62,638 nt of DNA from Deferribacteraceae bacterium UBA1873. GTDB lineage: Bacteria > Chrysiogenota > Deferribacteres > Deferribacterales > Flexistipitaceae. Where the stretch lies: NCBI GenBank assembly GCA_002338145.1, contig DDHP01000079.1, positions 22,737 through 85,374 of the forward strand. The letters run 5' to 3'. Positions 1 through 6,871 of the stretch are shown here, piece after piece (within the stretch, counting starts at the first letter, position 1; each line of letters begins with the position of its first letter). The position numbers and the translations under genes are program-made. The notes under the pieces are model-generated. The model searched no databases, was not told where the DNA came from, and worked only from the letters and a program-made list of their open reading frames with translations.

Positions 1-35
1 CACCTCGAGCGGAGTCGAGAGGTCTCTTTGTCAAA
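1..35 (-). repeat. Dispersed palindromic repeat, half-element 1
   Basis: The reverse complement of this segment matches 57092-57124 with only a few mismatches. The shared core is GACCTCTCGACT followed by CGCTCGA and GTGAC. It carries a short imperfect hairpin (CTCGA and TCGAG arms). A diverged copy of the hairpin part lies at 34792-34818. It looks like a REP-type intergenic repeat and may extend beyond the left edge of the window. Confidence 0.75.
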
Positions 36-42
36 CGACGTC

Positions 43-70
43 ATTACGAGGGACGTAGTCCCGAAGTAAT
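43..70. repeat. Palindromic repeat with nested hairpin arms
   Basis: The arms ATTAC (43-47) and GGGAC (50-54) pair with GTCCC (58-62) and GTAAT (66-70) around a three-base loop. The flanks (GTC before, CTCG after) resemble the short 'GTCATT..GAG..CGAAG.AATCTCG' intergenic repeats known from many bacterial genomes. It differs in sequence from the half-elements on either side of it. Confidence 0.65.
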
Positions 71-330
71 CTCGTGTCATGTGTGCTCAGTGCTCGCTTC
101 CGGTCGAAACTGAAGAATCTCTATTCTTATATAACAAATACATCTGCGTTTCTGCTTGGTTTCGAATTAATAACCTGAAATTGAGAAATCTTCAATGTTT
201 AAATTTATTTTATTCTAATTGAAAAAAAAGAGTTTCTGGTGTTTCCCCCCATTTTTTGCAAAAAGAATATTTATCTGATATATTCAGTATTAAGCATAAT
301 TGCATATTTATTTAGTATATAGCATTAAGT
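71..330. other. Gene-free AT-rich spacer
   Basis: No ORF with a ribosome binding site is seen on either strand. The only recognisable item is a 14-base string at 143-156, whose reverse complement AGCAGAAACGCAGA recurs exactly at 34758-34771. That suggests this stretch is also assembled from dispersed repeat pieces. Confidence 0.5.
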
Positions 331-377
331 AAAAGAGATTTCTCCTCACCGACTATCGTCGCCTCGTCGAAATGACA
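331..377 (-). repeat. Dispersed palindromic repeat, half-element 2
   Basis: Its reverse complement matches 57037-57085 almost base for base (shared strings GTCATTTCGACGAG and ATAGTCGGTGAGGAGAAATC). At 57037 this half lies directly before half-element 1. Here the two halves have the same relative order on the reverse strand but are separated by about 295 bases. Confidence 0.75.
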
Positions 378-399
378 GAATTTGTCACCCATGCCCCAG

Positions 400-420
400 C
401 CCCTCCTATATTAGGAGGGG
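400..420. repeat. Perfect short hairpin (9-bp stem)
   Basis: CCCCTCCTA (400-408) pairs perfectly with TAGGAGGGG (412-420) over a three-base loop. No T-tract follows, so an intrinsic terminator is unlikely. It resembles the hairpin at 30314-30340 in design (C-rich arm, small A/T loop, G-rich arm) and may be a related intergenic repeat. Confidence 0.6.
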
Positions 421-489
421 AAGCGGTTTCTCCCCGATATAGATTTTAGGATTACGCCGGAATTGTATTATTAGCAGCCTTATATGTAT

Positions 490-495
490 TATAAT
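490..495 (+). promoter_or_regulatory. Possible -10 box upstream of the ATP-grasp gene
   Basis: A consensus TATAAT lies 38 bases before the first possible start of the tiny ORF at 533. No convincing -35 is seen at 16-18 bases. TTGTAT at 463 is about 21 bases away, which is too far for a standard sigma-70 promoter. Confidence 0.3.
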
Positions 496-532
496 TATAA
501 CAACTGAAAAAATTAAGAGCACCAGGACAGTG

Positions 533-646
533 TTGACTTCAAACGAAAACTACTACATACTAAGAGACAAACCGGATGCATATGAAAAAGACACCAGGGA
601 ATTAAGCAAAAGCTGCGGCAGAAAAATACCGAGGGATTTTACATAG
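533..646 (+). CDS. Possible 37-residue ORF preceding the ATP-grasp gene
   Basis: A TTG-started frame (with an alternative GTG at 530) runs for 37 codons to a TAG and ends 9 bases before the ATP-grasp start codon. A weak AGGA (524-527) sits five bases before the TTG, and a TATAAT lies upstream. The peptide is hydrophilic, rich in Asp, Glu, Lys and Arg, and has one Cys and three Tyr. The frame stays open back to a stop at 440, but no ATG occurs. I do not recognise it. It could be a genuine small protein, a modified-peptide substrate for the adjacent ligase, the tail of a gene truncated by the repeat-rich edge, or chance. Confidence 0.3.
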   Translation: MTSNENYYILRDKPDAYEKDTRELSKSCGRKIPRDFT

Positions 647-655
647 GAGAAAGTA

Positions 656-1960
656 ATGAGCAAAAAAAATATATTTATAGTTGGTTATGATGATTTCAAC
701 GTTAGAATTCTGGAATCCATACCTGAGGCTAAAGATTACAACTTTATTTCACTTTTATCTTTTGGTGAAATAAGAGCTGGGGACGGCAAACCTATAGACT
801 CTCTTCTTAAAAAAGCCATAAAAAGAATAGAATCTTTTGATGGCAATGTTGATGCTATAATTGCTTACTGGGATTACCCCGCCACACTTCTGGCCTCTAT
901 TTTAACGGAAAAATACGGTCTTCCCGGTGTTCCTGTTGAAAGTATACTGAAGTGTGAACATAAATATTTGAGCCGTATTGAGCAGAAAAAAGTTATCCCG
1001 GATAACATACCTATATTTGAGGTTTTTGATCCATTCAATGATGACTATATGTCAGGAATAACCATAATTCCTCCATACTGGATCAAACCGATTAAATCTT
1101 TCAGCTCTTTTCTGGCATACCGAATAAACAGCGACCTGGACTTCATTGATGCCAGAGAGGAAATCAGACGTCATATCGGACAAGTAGCAGAACCTTTTGA
1201 GGATTTTATTCAGCAATACAATATGCCTAAGGAACTTACTGTTAACAAGGGTAAGACATGTATTGCTGAAAGCTTACTATCCGGAAGTATGTGTACCCTT
1301 GAAGGGTATGTATACAATAATGAAGTTTATTTTTACGGTATTGTTGACTCAATACGGGAAACGGACAGCTCCTCATTTTCAAGGTATGAATATCCATCAA
1401 AATTGCCGGAAGATGTCCAGAAGAATATAGAAAAAATAGCTGAAAAAGTTATAAGGCATATAGGCTATAATAACAATACTTTTAATATAGAATTTTTTTA
1501 CAATCAGACAAGCAAAAAAATAACACTATTGGAAATCAATCCCAGACATTCTCAGTCACATGCATTTCTTTTTGAAAAGGTTGATGGTGTTGCAAATCAT
1601 AAAATTCAGGTTGAACTGGCACTCGGCAAAAAACCTGAACTACCTGAAAAAGGAAGTGGCAAGTACAAAAAAGCTGCAAAGTTTATGACAAGAACATTTG
1701 AAGATGGGTTTATCACGAAGGTGCCCAATTACAGAGAATTAAGAAAACTTTCCAAAGAACACAAAGATGTTTTAATAAAACTTTTGGTAAAAGAGGGCAC
1801 AAGTCTTTCCCAGCTTAACTATCAGGACAGTTATAGCTATGAATTGGCAAATATTTATATCCCCGCTATGGATGAAAATGACTTATTGGAAAAGTATCAT
1901 AAAATAATAGGTGGAATGAAATTTAAAGTGGCGTATGAAAATGATATAAATATTGTATGA
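656..1960 (+). CDS. ATP-grasp domain ligase of unknown substrate
   Basis: A 434-residue protein starting at ATG after AGGAGA (645-650). The N-terminal ~100 residues look like a nucleotide-binding-like pre-ATP-grasp domain. A candidate ATP-binding Lys lies at about residue 144 (WIKP). The C-terminal part has the ATP-grasp Mg/ATP signature NIEFF (277-281) and LEINPR (292-297), as in carbamoyl-phosphate-synthase or D-Ala-D-Ala-ligase-like folds. Enzymes of this fold couple ATP hydrolysis to carboxylate-amine or carboxylate-thiol ligation through an acylphosphate. No biotin-carboxylase partner gene is nearby, so an ACC-type name would be misleading. It is solitary, flanked by repeats on the left and by 237 gene-free bases on the right. 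The substrate cannot be inferred. Confidence 0.8.
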   Translation: MSKKNIFIVGYDDFNVRILESIPEAKDYNFISLLSFGEIRAGDGKPIDSLLKKAIKRIESFDGNVDAIIAYWDYPATLLASILTEKYGLPGVPVESILKCEHKYLSRIEQKKVIPDNIPIFEVFDPFNDDYMSGITIIPPYWIKPIKSFSSFLAYRINSDLDFIDAREEIRRHIGQVAEPFEDFIQQYNMPKELTVNKGKTCIAESLLSGSMCTLEGYVYNNEVYFYGIVDSIRETDSSSFSRYEYPSKLPEDVQKNIEKIAEKVIRHIGYNNNTFNIEFFYNQTSKKITLLEINPRHSQSHAFLFEKVDGVANHKIQVELALGKKPELPEKGSGKYKKAAKFMTRTFEDGFITKVPNYRELRKLSKEHKDVLIKLLVKEGTSLSQLNYQDSYSYELANIYIPAMDENDLLEKYHKIIGGMKFKVAYENDINIV

Positions 1961-2003
1961 TATCTCTTGTAAAAGTTGCTTTTAAACAGCGATTTTTTAT
2001 TTA

Positions 2004-2030
2004 AGCAGAAACCAGGAAATTATTATCATA
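2004..2030 (+). repeat. Short dispersed repeat piece (copy 1)
   Basis: This 27-base stretch beginning AGCAGAAAC and ending ATTATTATCATA closely matches 34758-34784, with a few mismatches in the centre. Both copies lie in intergenic DNA just downstream of a gene. Confidence 0.5.
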
Positions 2031-2048
2031 ATTCGCATTATGTTTTTC

Positions 2049-2078
2049 TTGACATTAGATGTAATGTTGCCATAGCTT
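2049..2078 (+). promoter_or_regulatory. Weak promoter candidate for znuA
   Basis: A perfect -35 TTGACA (2049-2054) is present, but the best hexamer at an 18-base spacing is TAGCTT (2073-2078), which matches the -10 consensus at only three positions. If used, the leader would be about 115 bases and would include the inverted repeat at 2134-2148. Confidence 0.3.
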
Positions 2079-2133
2079 AATCATATAAAATTTAGTTTTA
2101 AGCATGAATGATATGGACTTTTTTATGTGGTTA

Positions 2134-2148
2134 TATTCCTGTGGAATA
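2134..2148. promoter_or_regulatory. Perfect inverted repeat upstream of znuA (candidate operator)
   Basis: TATTCC-TGT-GGAATA is an exact 6-bp inverted repeat with a three-base centre, about 50 bases before the znuA start. A metal-responsive repressor site (Zur- or MntR-like) is a reasonable guess from its location. The sequence does not match a consensus I know. Confidence 0.35.
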
Positions 2149-2197
2149 GGTGTGAAAACCATAGTATGATGAAAGAATTTTAAGTTTGAGGAAATAG

Positions 2198-3022
2198 ATG
2201 TTTATACGGTGGGTGGGTGTATTTTTCATTTTATTTATATCAGTTTTTTCTTTTGCTGAGAACAGGATTTCCGTTGTAGTGAGTATTGAGCCTGCAGCAT
2301 TTGTGGTAGAAGCGATTGGCAGTGATAGAATTGATGTTGTTACAATGGTGCCCAGCGATTCCAATCCTCATATTTATGAGCCATCGATGCGAGATATGGC
2401 AAAATTCTCCCAAAGTGACTACTTTTTCTCCATTGGCGGTGAATTTGAGGATATATGGCTTGATCGCTTGGTAAGTATGAATAAAAACCTTAAAACTGTT
2501 AAGCTTGACAGAAATCTTCCTGTAAAATTGAGCAATAATGATCCGCATGCGTGGATGTCACCGGCAAATATGCTGCAGATGGGGAGAAATACATACAGTG
2601 TGCTTGCAGAGATTCTTCCTCAGCATGAGGGCTATTTTAGGAATAATCTTACTTTACTGAAAAAAAAAATTGCTGAAATTCAGGGTAATATTGGAAATAT
2701 AATTAATAAATGCCATTATAATAACATTCTTACTGTACATCCTGTCCTTGGATATTTTGCTGAAGAGTTTGGATTAACCCAGTTATCTGTGGAGAGGCAC
2801 GGGCAGGAGCCCTCCGCAAGGCATTTAGCTAATATTGTTAAAAAAGTCCAAAAATATAATATAAGATTTATTTTTACTCAGCCGCAAGTATCCCAGAACT
2901 ATGCAAATATGTTATCTTCTGAAACGGGGATTACAGTGGAGTTAATAGATCCTCTTCAGAAAGACTGGTTTAGTCTGCAGGAAAAAATACACTCTGTTTT
3001 AAGTGATTACTGTGACCGGTAG
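2198..3022 (+). CDS. znuA: Metal ABC transporter substrate-binding protein (ZnuA family)
   Basis: A 274-residue cluster A-I solute-binding protein that would capture Zn2+ or Mn2+ in the periplasm for the ZnuBC importer. Residues 1-20 form a signal peptide (Arg then a hydrophobic stretch ending SFA). The family's metal ligands are visible as His58 (NPHIYEP), His117 (DPHAWMSP), His181 (VHPVLGYFAEEFGL) and Asp251 (LIDPL). There is no long His-rich loop, so metal choice (Zn versus Mn) is not settled by sequence. The start ATG follows TTGAGGAAATAG, which contains a usable GAGGAA. It overlaps the possible GTG start of the ATPase gene. Confidence 0.88.
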   Translation: MFIRWVGVFFILFISVFSFAENRISVVVSIEPAAFVVEAIGSDRIDVVTMVPSDSNPHIYEPSMRDMAKFSQSDYFFSIGGEFEDIWLDRLVSMNKNLKTVKLDRNLPVKLSNNDPHAWMSPANMLQMGRNTYSVLAEILPQHEGYFRNNLTLLKKKIAEIQGNIGNIINKCHYNNILTVHPVLGYFAEEFGLTQLSVERHGQEPSARHLANIVKKVQKYNIRFIFTQPQVSQNYANMLSSETGITVELIDPLQKDWFSLQEKIHSVLSDYCDR

Positions 3023-3023
3023 A

Positions 3024-3803
3024 ATGAATATTATAGATATCAAAAATCTGTACTTTTCATACGATAGCGAATATGTCCTGGTAAATGTGAATCTGAAAGT
3101 GTCCAAAGGTGATTTTTTGGCCATATTAGGACCTAATGGCGGAGGAAAAACAACTCTTTTGAAAATTATTCTGGGTCTTGTTAAGCCAGATCACGGAACA
3201 GTCAGCGTTTTTGGTACAAAACCAGGCAAAGAAAACAGTAAAATAGGCTATGTTCCTCAATATTCATATGTAAACAAAAACTTCCCACTTTCTGTTCTTC
3301 AAACAGTACTTATGGGGATTCAGAAAAGGTCTTTTTTCAGTTTTAACTATACTGATGCTGATATTCACTCAGCAAAAGAGGTTTTGGCAAAAGTTGGTAT
3401 GGAAGCATATTGCAGCAAACAGATTCATGATTTGTCCGGTGGTCAGAGACAGCGCGTAATGCTTGCCAGAGCAATGGTTTCCAATCCCGAATTAATTGTA
3501 CTGGATGAGCCCACATCAAATATCGACCCTTACGGTAAGTTCTGCTTTTTTTCTTTTCTGGAGGAACTGAGCAAGGAAAAAACCATGATAATTGTAAGCC
3601 ATAATATAAATATAATAGCAACAAAAATCAATTGTGTCGCCTGTGTAAACAAGTTTCTGTATTATAATTCAGAACCGGTACTTACAAAAGATATGACGGA
3701 AATACTGTACGGCACCCACGATGAGCATTCATGCTCTCTTGGCAAATACTTTATTGAAGATTCTGAATATATGGTAAAACCTGAGAGCAAAAACGATGCT
3801 TGA
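3024..3803 (+). CDS. znuC: Metal ABC transporter ATP-binding protein (ZnuC family)
   Basis: A cytoplasmic ATPase that powers the metal importer. From the ATG at 3024 it has Walker A GPNGGGKT (36-43), signature LSGGQ (137-141), Walker B LIVLDEPTSNID (157-168) and switch His193. The frame also opens at a GTG at 3003 inside znuA. I prefer 3024 because it is an ATG directly after the znuA stop and gives the usual short N-terminus. At 259 residues it has the normal family length. Its C-terminus overlaps the permease start by 8 bases, so the two are co-translated. Confidence 0.88.
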   Translation: MNIIDIKNLYFSYDSEYVLVNVNLKVSKGDFLAILGPNGGGKTTLLKIILGLVKPDHGTVSVFGTKPGKENSKIGYVPQYSYVNKNFPLSVLQTVLMGIQKRSFFSFNYTDADIHSAKEVLAKVGMEAYCSKQIHDLSGGQRQRVMLARAMVSNPELIVLDEPTSNIDPYGKFCFFSFLEELSKEKTMIIVSHNINIIATKINCVACVNKFLYYNSEPVLTKDMTEILYGTHDEHSCSLGKYFIEDSEYMVKPESKNDA

Positions 3804-4638
3804 AATACTTCAGATGGGGTTTATTAAAAATGCTATTGTCGCAATTATTTTTGGAAGTGTACTGTGCGGGATAATAGGCAGTTATGTTGTGGTCAACAGG
3901 ATAACATTTCTGGCCGGTGGTGTTGCTCATGCAAGTTTCGGAGGTGTGGGACTTGCGTTTTTTCTAAATATACCTGTATTGCCCACCACTTTTGTTTTCT
4001 CCCTGGTTGCTTCAGCACTGATAGGTATTTTGACAGTCAGGGATAGTGAAAAGATAGACACAGCTGTGGGAATTTTATGGTCTTCGGGTATGGCGGTGGG
4101 GATTATTCTGCTGGATTTGACGCCTGGTTACAAAGGTAATCTTATGGGGTATCTTTTTGGAAGTATCCTGGGTGTGTCAAACGGTGATTTACTTTTTATG
4201 GCAATTTCCACTTTTGTGGTAATTTTGTTGGTCATTGTTTTTTACAGAAATCTTGCAATCATGTCTTTTGATAGAGAATTTGCAGCGGTACAAGGTGTTC
4301 CTGTGGGTTTTTTTCATGTGCTTGTACTGGTATTTATCGGTTTTTCACTTGTTATCCTTATCAGGGTATCCGGGTTAATACTTGTTATAGCACTTTTAAG
4401 TATTCCCCCTGCGATAGCTTCCAAATTTACAAAATCTTTTTTTTCTATGATTATCTTTTCTGTTGGTATAAATCTTGTAATTGGTTTTTCCGGTCTGTAT
4501 TTTTCATACTATTTCAATGTATCTTCGGGAGCATCAATAATATTGCTTTTGTCAGCACTCTACTGTATAATTGTGTTAAGTGAAACAACTTACAAATATT
4601 TCAGGAAGTACAATGAAAATTGCTTTGATAAATCCTGA
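3796..4638 (+). CDS. znuB: Metal ABC transporter permease (ZnuB family)
   Basis: A 280-residue, strongly hydrophobic inner-membrane protein with about eight or nine transmembrane segments, of the ABC-3 family that pairs with ZnuA/ZnuC. The sequence around residues 25-55 (GSYVVVNRITFLAGGVAHASFGGVG) carries the conserved His and small residues of this family. It starts within the ATPase gene and ends 26 bases past the start of trmL, so the importer is transcribed with the RNA-modification genes downstream. No periplasmic extension or fusion is seen. Confidence 0.87.
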   Translation: MLEILQMGFIKNAIVAIIFGSVLCGIIGSYVVVNRITFLAGGVAHASFGGVGLAFFLNIPVLPTTFVFSLVASALIGILTVRDSEKIDTAVGILWSSGMAVGIILLDLTPGYKGNLMGYLFGSILGVSNGDLLFMAISTFVVILLVIVFYRNLAIMSFDREFAAVQGVPVGFFHVLVLVFIGFSLVILIRVSGLILVIALLSIPPAIASKFTKSFFSMIIFSVGINLVIGFSGLYFSYYFNVSSGASIILLLSALYCIIVLSETTYKYFRKYNENCFDKS

Positions 4639-5080
4639 AATACCTCAAAACACGGGAAATATTGCGAGACTTACTGCTGGTATCGGTGTTGAACTGATAC
4701 TTGTGGGCACTATCGGTTTTTCGCTTGAAGATAGATATCTTAAAAGAGCAGGGCTTGATTACTGGGACAAAGTTAATCTGAAAGTCGTTTTGGATCTTAA
4801 AGAATTTGAATCTATGCTTGATAAGTTTGAATGCAGCGCTTTTATTTCAAAATTCGGTAATAAACTTTATACTGAAATACCTTTGGTTTCATCAGGTGAC
4901 ACACTTCTTGTTTTTGGTAATGAAACAAGAGGTTTGCCGGATAATTTTCATCAAAAATATTCCGATTTTTTTTACAGAATACCTATGAATGAAAATATCA
5001 GAAGCCTTAATCTTTCAAACAGTGTGGCAATTGTTGCCTATGATTATTTGAGAAGAACCGGATTTTGTTCTTTGACATAA
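4613..5080 (+). CDS. trmL: tRNA (cytidine/uridine-34-2'-O)-methyltransferase TrmL
   Basis: A 155-residue SPOUT methyltransferase that uses S-adenosylmethionine to methylate the wobble ribose of tRNA-Leu isoacceptors. The knotted SAM site is seen as FGNETRGLP (101-109) and SLNLSNSVAI (131-140). The N-terminus MKIALINPEIPQNTGN is characteristic. The ATG at 4613 follows AGGAAG at the right spacing. An in-frame ATG at 4580 lies inside znuB and would add 11 non-conserved residues, so it is rejected. Length equals that of the stand-alone family. Confidence 0.9.
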   Translation: MKIALINPEIPQNTGNIARLTAGIGVELILVGTIGFSLEDRYLKRAGLDYWDKVNLKVVLDLKEFESMLDKFECSAFISKFGNKLYTEIPLVSSGDTLLVFGNETRGLPDNFHQKYSDFFYRIPMNENIRSLNLSNSVAIVAYDYLRRTGFCSLT

Positions 5081-5246
5081 TAAAGGGAAATGTTTTTAGA
5101 TGTTTTATTTGTATTAATGAGTAATGTTTTAAGGGTTTGTCCGGTAGCTCTACAGCGATGTTTATAACTTGTGGTCTATAGATTTTAACAGATATAATTT
5201 TGGCTTTTGCCGAAATATTTTAAAAAAATTATAAGGTAAGACTTTT

Positions 5247-5291
5247 GCATAATTCCAAATGGTCAACCCGAAGCTTCAACCTTTAGGTTTC
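5247..5291 (+). repeat. Degenerate copy of a REP-like element
   Basis: The order TTTTGCATAA, a short C/T run, a GTCA.CC block, GAAGCTTC and a T/G-rich end parallels the cleaner element at 62557-62605 (TTTGCATAACCCC, GTCACCCTGAAC, TTTCAGGGTCTC). This copy is eroded. It lies in frame with prmA and creates a spurious upstream start at 5259. Confidence 0.45.
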
Positions 5292-5318
5292 TATATTCAA
5301 AAGTCTCAGGGTGTTTTT

Positions 5319-6098
5319 ATGTATCAATACAAGCTTGATTTTATAAATAACGATTTGATAAGTGAGCTTGAAAATATGGGGTTAGATATTATTGAAGACA
5401 GTTTTGAAGGTAGTACTACTTTTGATATATATACTTATGACAATCTGGACAATTTATTGAAAAAATATGGAATCACTTTCTTAAAAAAATCTGTTGAAAA
5501 CTCAGGATGGGAACATTACTGGAAAAAATTCTTAAAACCTTCTGTACTTGTGGAAGGTATAAGCTGCTATTATGATGAAAATGACAAAATTTCTACAGCC
5601 AAATCCATCAAACTAATCCCTGCTTTGGCATTCGGTACGGGAACACATCCAACCACAAAGCTTGCCGCAAGACTCACCAAAGATGTCACACCTGGAAAAT
5701 CGTTTCTGGATGTGGGATGTGGTAGCGGTATACTCACTATACTTGCCGTACTTTGTGGTGCATCCGGATGGTATGCTTTTGATAATGATAAAATGGCTGT
5801 GTTTAATGCCAAAAACAATATGGAGATTAATAATATATTTAGTAATTATTTATGGTGCGGTGACATTAGTTCTTTACGGACAGGTTTTTATGCTGATATA
5901 GTTTGTGCCAATATTATTTCTTCAGTGTTGCTGAAAATCAATGCAAAATTATTGGAATGTGCCAAATCTTGCATTATTTTATCCGGTATCCAGACTGAGG
6001 AAATGGAGGCCTTCAAAAGTATGTTTGATTTTTCCGGTTTCTTTATTGAAAATGAAATTCATGAAAACGGATGGGGTGCTCTGAGATTATGCAGATAA
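5319..6098 (+). CDS. prmA: Ribosomal protein L11 methyltransferase PrmA
   Basis: A 259-residue class I methyltransferase that trimethylates lysines and the N-terminus of L11. The PrmA signature FGTGTHPTT lies at 105-113 and the SAM-binding loop DVGCGSG at 131-137. The chosen ATG follows CAGGGTG. The frame is open back to an ATG at 5259, but those 20 residues are encoded by a degenerate dispersed repeat and are not family-like. It overlaps the downstream phosphatase gene by 10 bases. The N-terminal substrate-recognition domain is short but present. Confidence 0.9.
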   Translation: MYQYKLDFINNDLISELENMGLDIIEDSFEGSTTFDIYTYDNLDNLLKKYGITFLKKSVENSGWEHYWKKFLKPSVLVEGISCYYDENDKISTAKSIKLIPALAFGTGTHPTTKLAARLTKDVTPGKSFLDVGCGSGILTILAVLCGASGWYAFDNDKMAVFNAKNNMEINNIFSNYLWCGDISSLRTGFYADIVCANIISSVLLKINAKLLECAKSCIILSGIQTEEMEAFKSMFDFSGFFIENEIHENGWGALRLCR

Positions 6099-6871
6099 CA
6101 GCTTTTATTGGTGATGTACATGGCTGCGTAAAAAGTCTTGAAGTTCTTCTGAATAAACTTTTGAAAAATTATCCCATTCAACAGATTGTATTTTTAGGCG
6201 ATTTGGTAGATAGAGGTATTTACTCCCGTGAAGTCCTGCAACTGGTAACAGAGTTGAAAAGTGATTTTTCTGTGGAGGTGATGCGGGGTAATCACGAAGA
6301 TATGATGCTGGACTTTGCTGAGGGTATTCGTAATTATAAAAAAAATGACTGGCTCTCTAACGGAGGAAAGGAAACTATTATTTCAATATCGGGGATGAAA
6401 CTTTATAAACGCTTTTTAATGGGCGAAAATATATTCGAGGCGTTTGGCTGTGATTTAAAACAATTTGATAGTGTTTTAAAGAATCTGAAACTTTACTATA
6501 TTTTTACCTTCACCGATAAAAAGATATTTGTAAGTCACGCAGGGCTCTCTGATTTTTCGAAGCCACCGGAGGAGCAATTGGAAGATATCGGCATATTTTT
6601 CAGAAAAATAAAATATCCCTATTTATGGAGTAGAGAAATTACCCATATGAATGAAAAGTATTTTGATTATACAATTATTCACGGTCATACACCTATTAAC
6701 AAAATTATCAGCAGGAGAAGCGGAACTGCGCCTTTATTCAAAAAAGACGCAAACGGCAATATTCTTACGATTAATGTCGATACCGGATGCGTTTATGGTG
6801 ACAGCCTGTCAGCAGTGCTTACAGAGAATGGTCTTGATTTTGAATCGGAAACGGTTAAATGCAAAAAATGA
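6089..6871 (+). CDS. PPP-family serine/threonine protein phosphatase
   Basis: A 260-residue metallophosphoesterase resembling bacterial PrpA/ApaH-type phosphatases. The dinuclear metal motifs are GDVHG (8-12), GDLVDRG (37-43) and RGNHE (66-70), with a late HGHTP. It probably removes phosphate from proteins or dinucleotides; sequence alone does not separate protein phosphatase from Ap4A hydrolase, although overall length and motif spacing favour the protein phosphatase group. The ATG at 6089 gives the standard MQxxxFIGDVHG start and overlaps the prmA stop. An ATG at 6071 adds six residues lacking conservation. It is embedded in the RNA-modification operon. Confidence 0.83.
   Translation: MQITAFIGDVHGCVKSLEVLLNKLLKNYPIQQIVFLGDLVDRGIYSREVLQLVTELKSDFSVEVMRGNHEDMMLDFAEGIRNYKKNDWLSNGGKETIISISGMKLYKRFLMGENIFEAFGCDLKQFDSVLKNLKLYYIFTFTDKKIFVSHAGLSDFSKPPEEQLEDIGIFFRKIKYPYLWSREITHMNEKYFDYTIIHGHTPINKIISRRSGTAPLFKKDANGNILTINVDTGCVYGDSLSAVLTENGLDFESETVKCKK

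Noticed and set aside
150..178. A GGTTTCGAATT...AACC string resembling a tRNA T-arm
   Set aside because: The arm spacing is wrong and no acceptor, D-arm or anticodon stems can be drawn around it.
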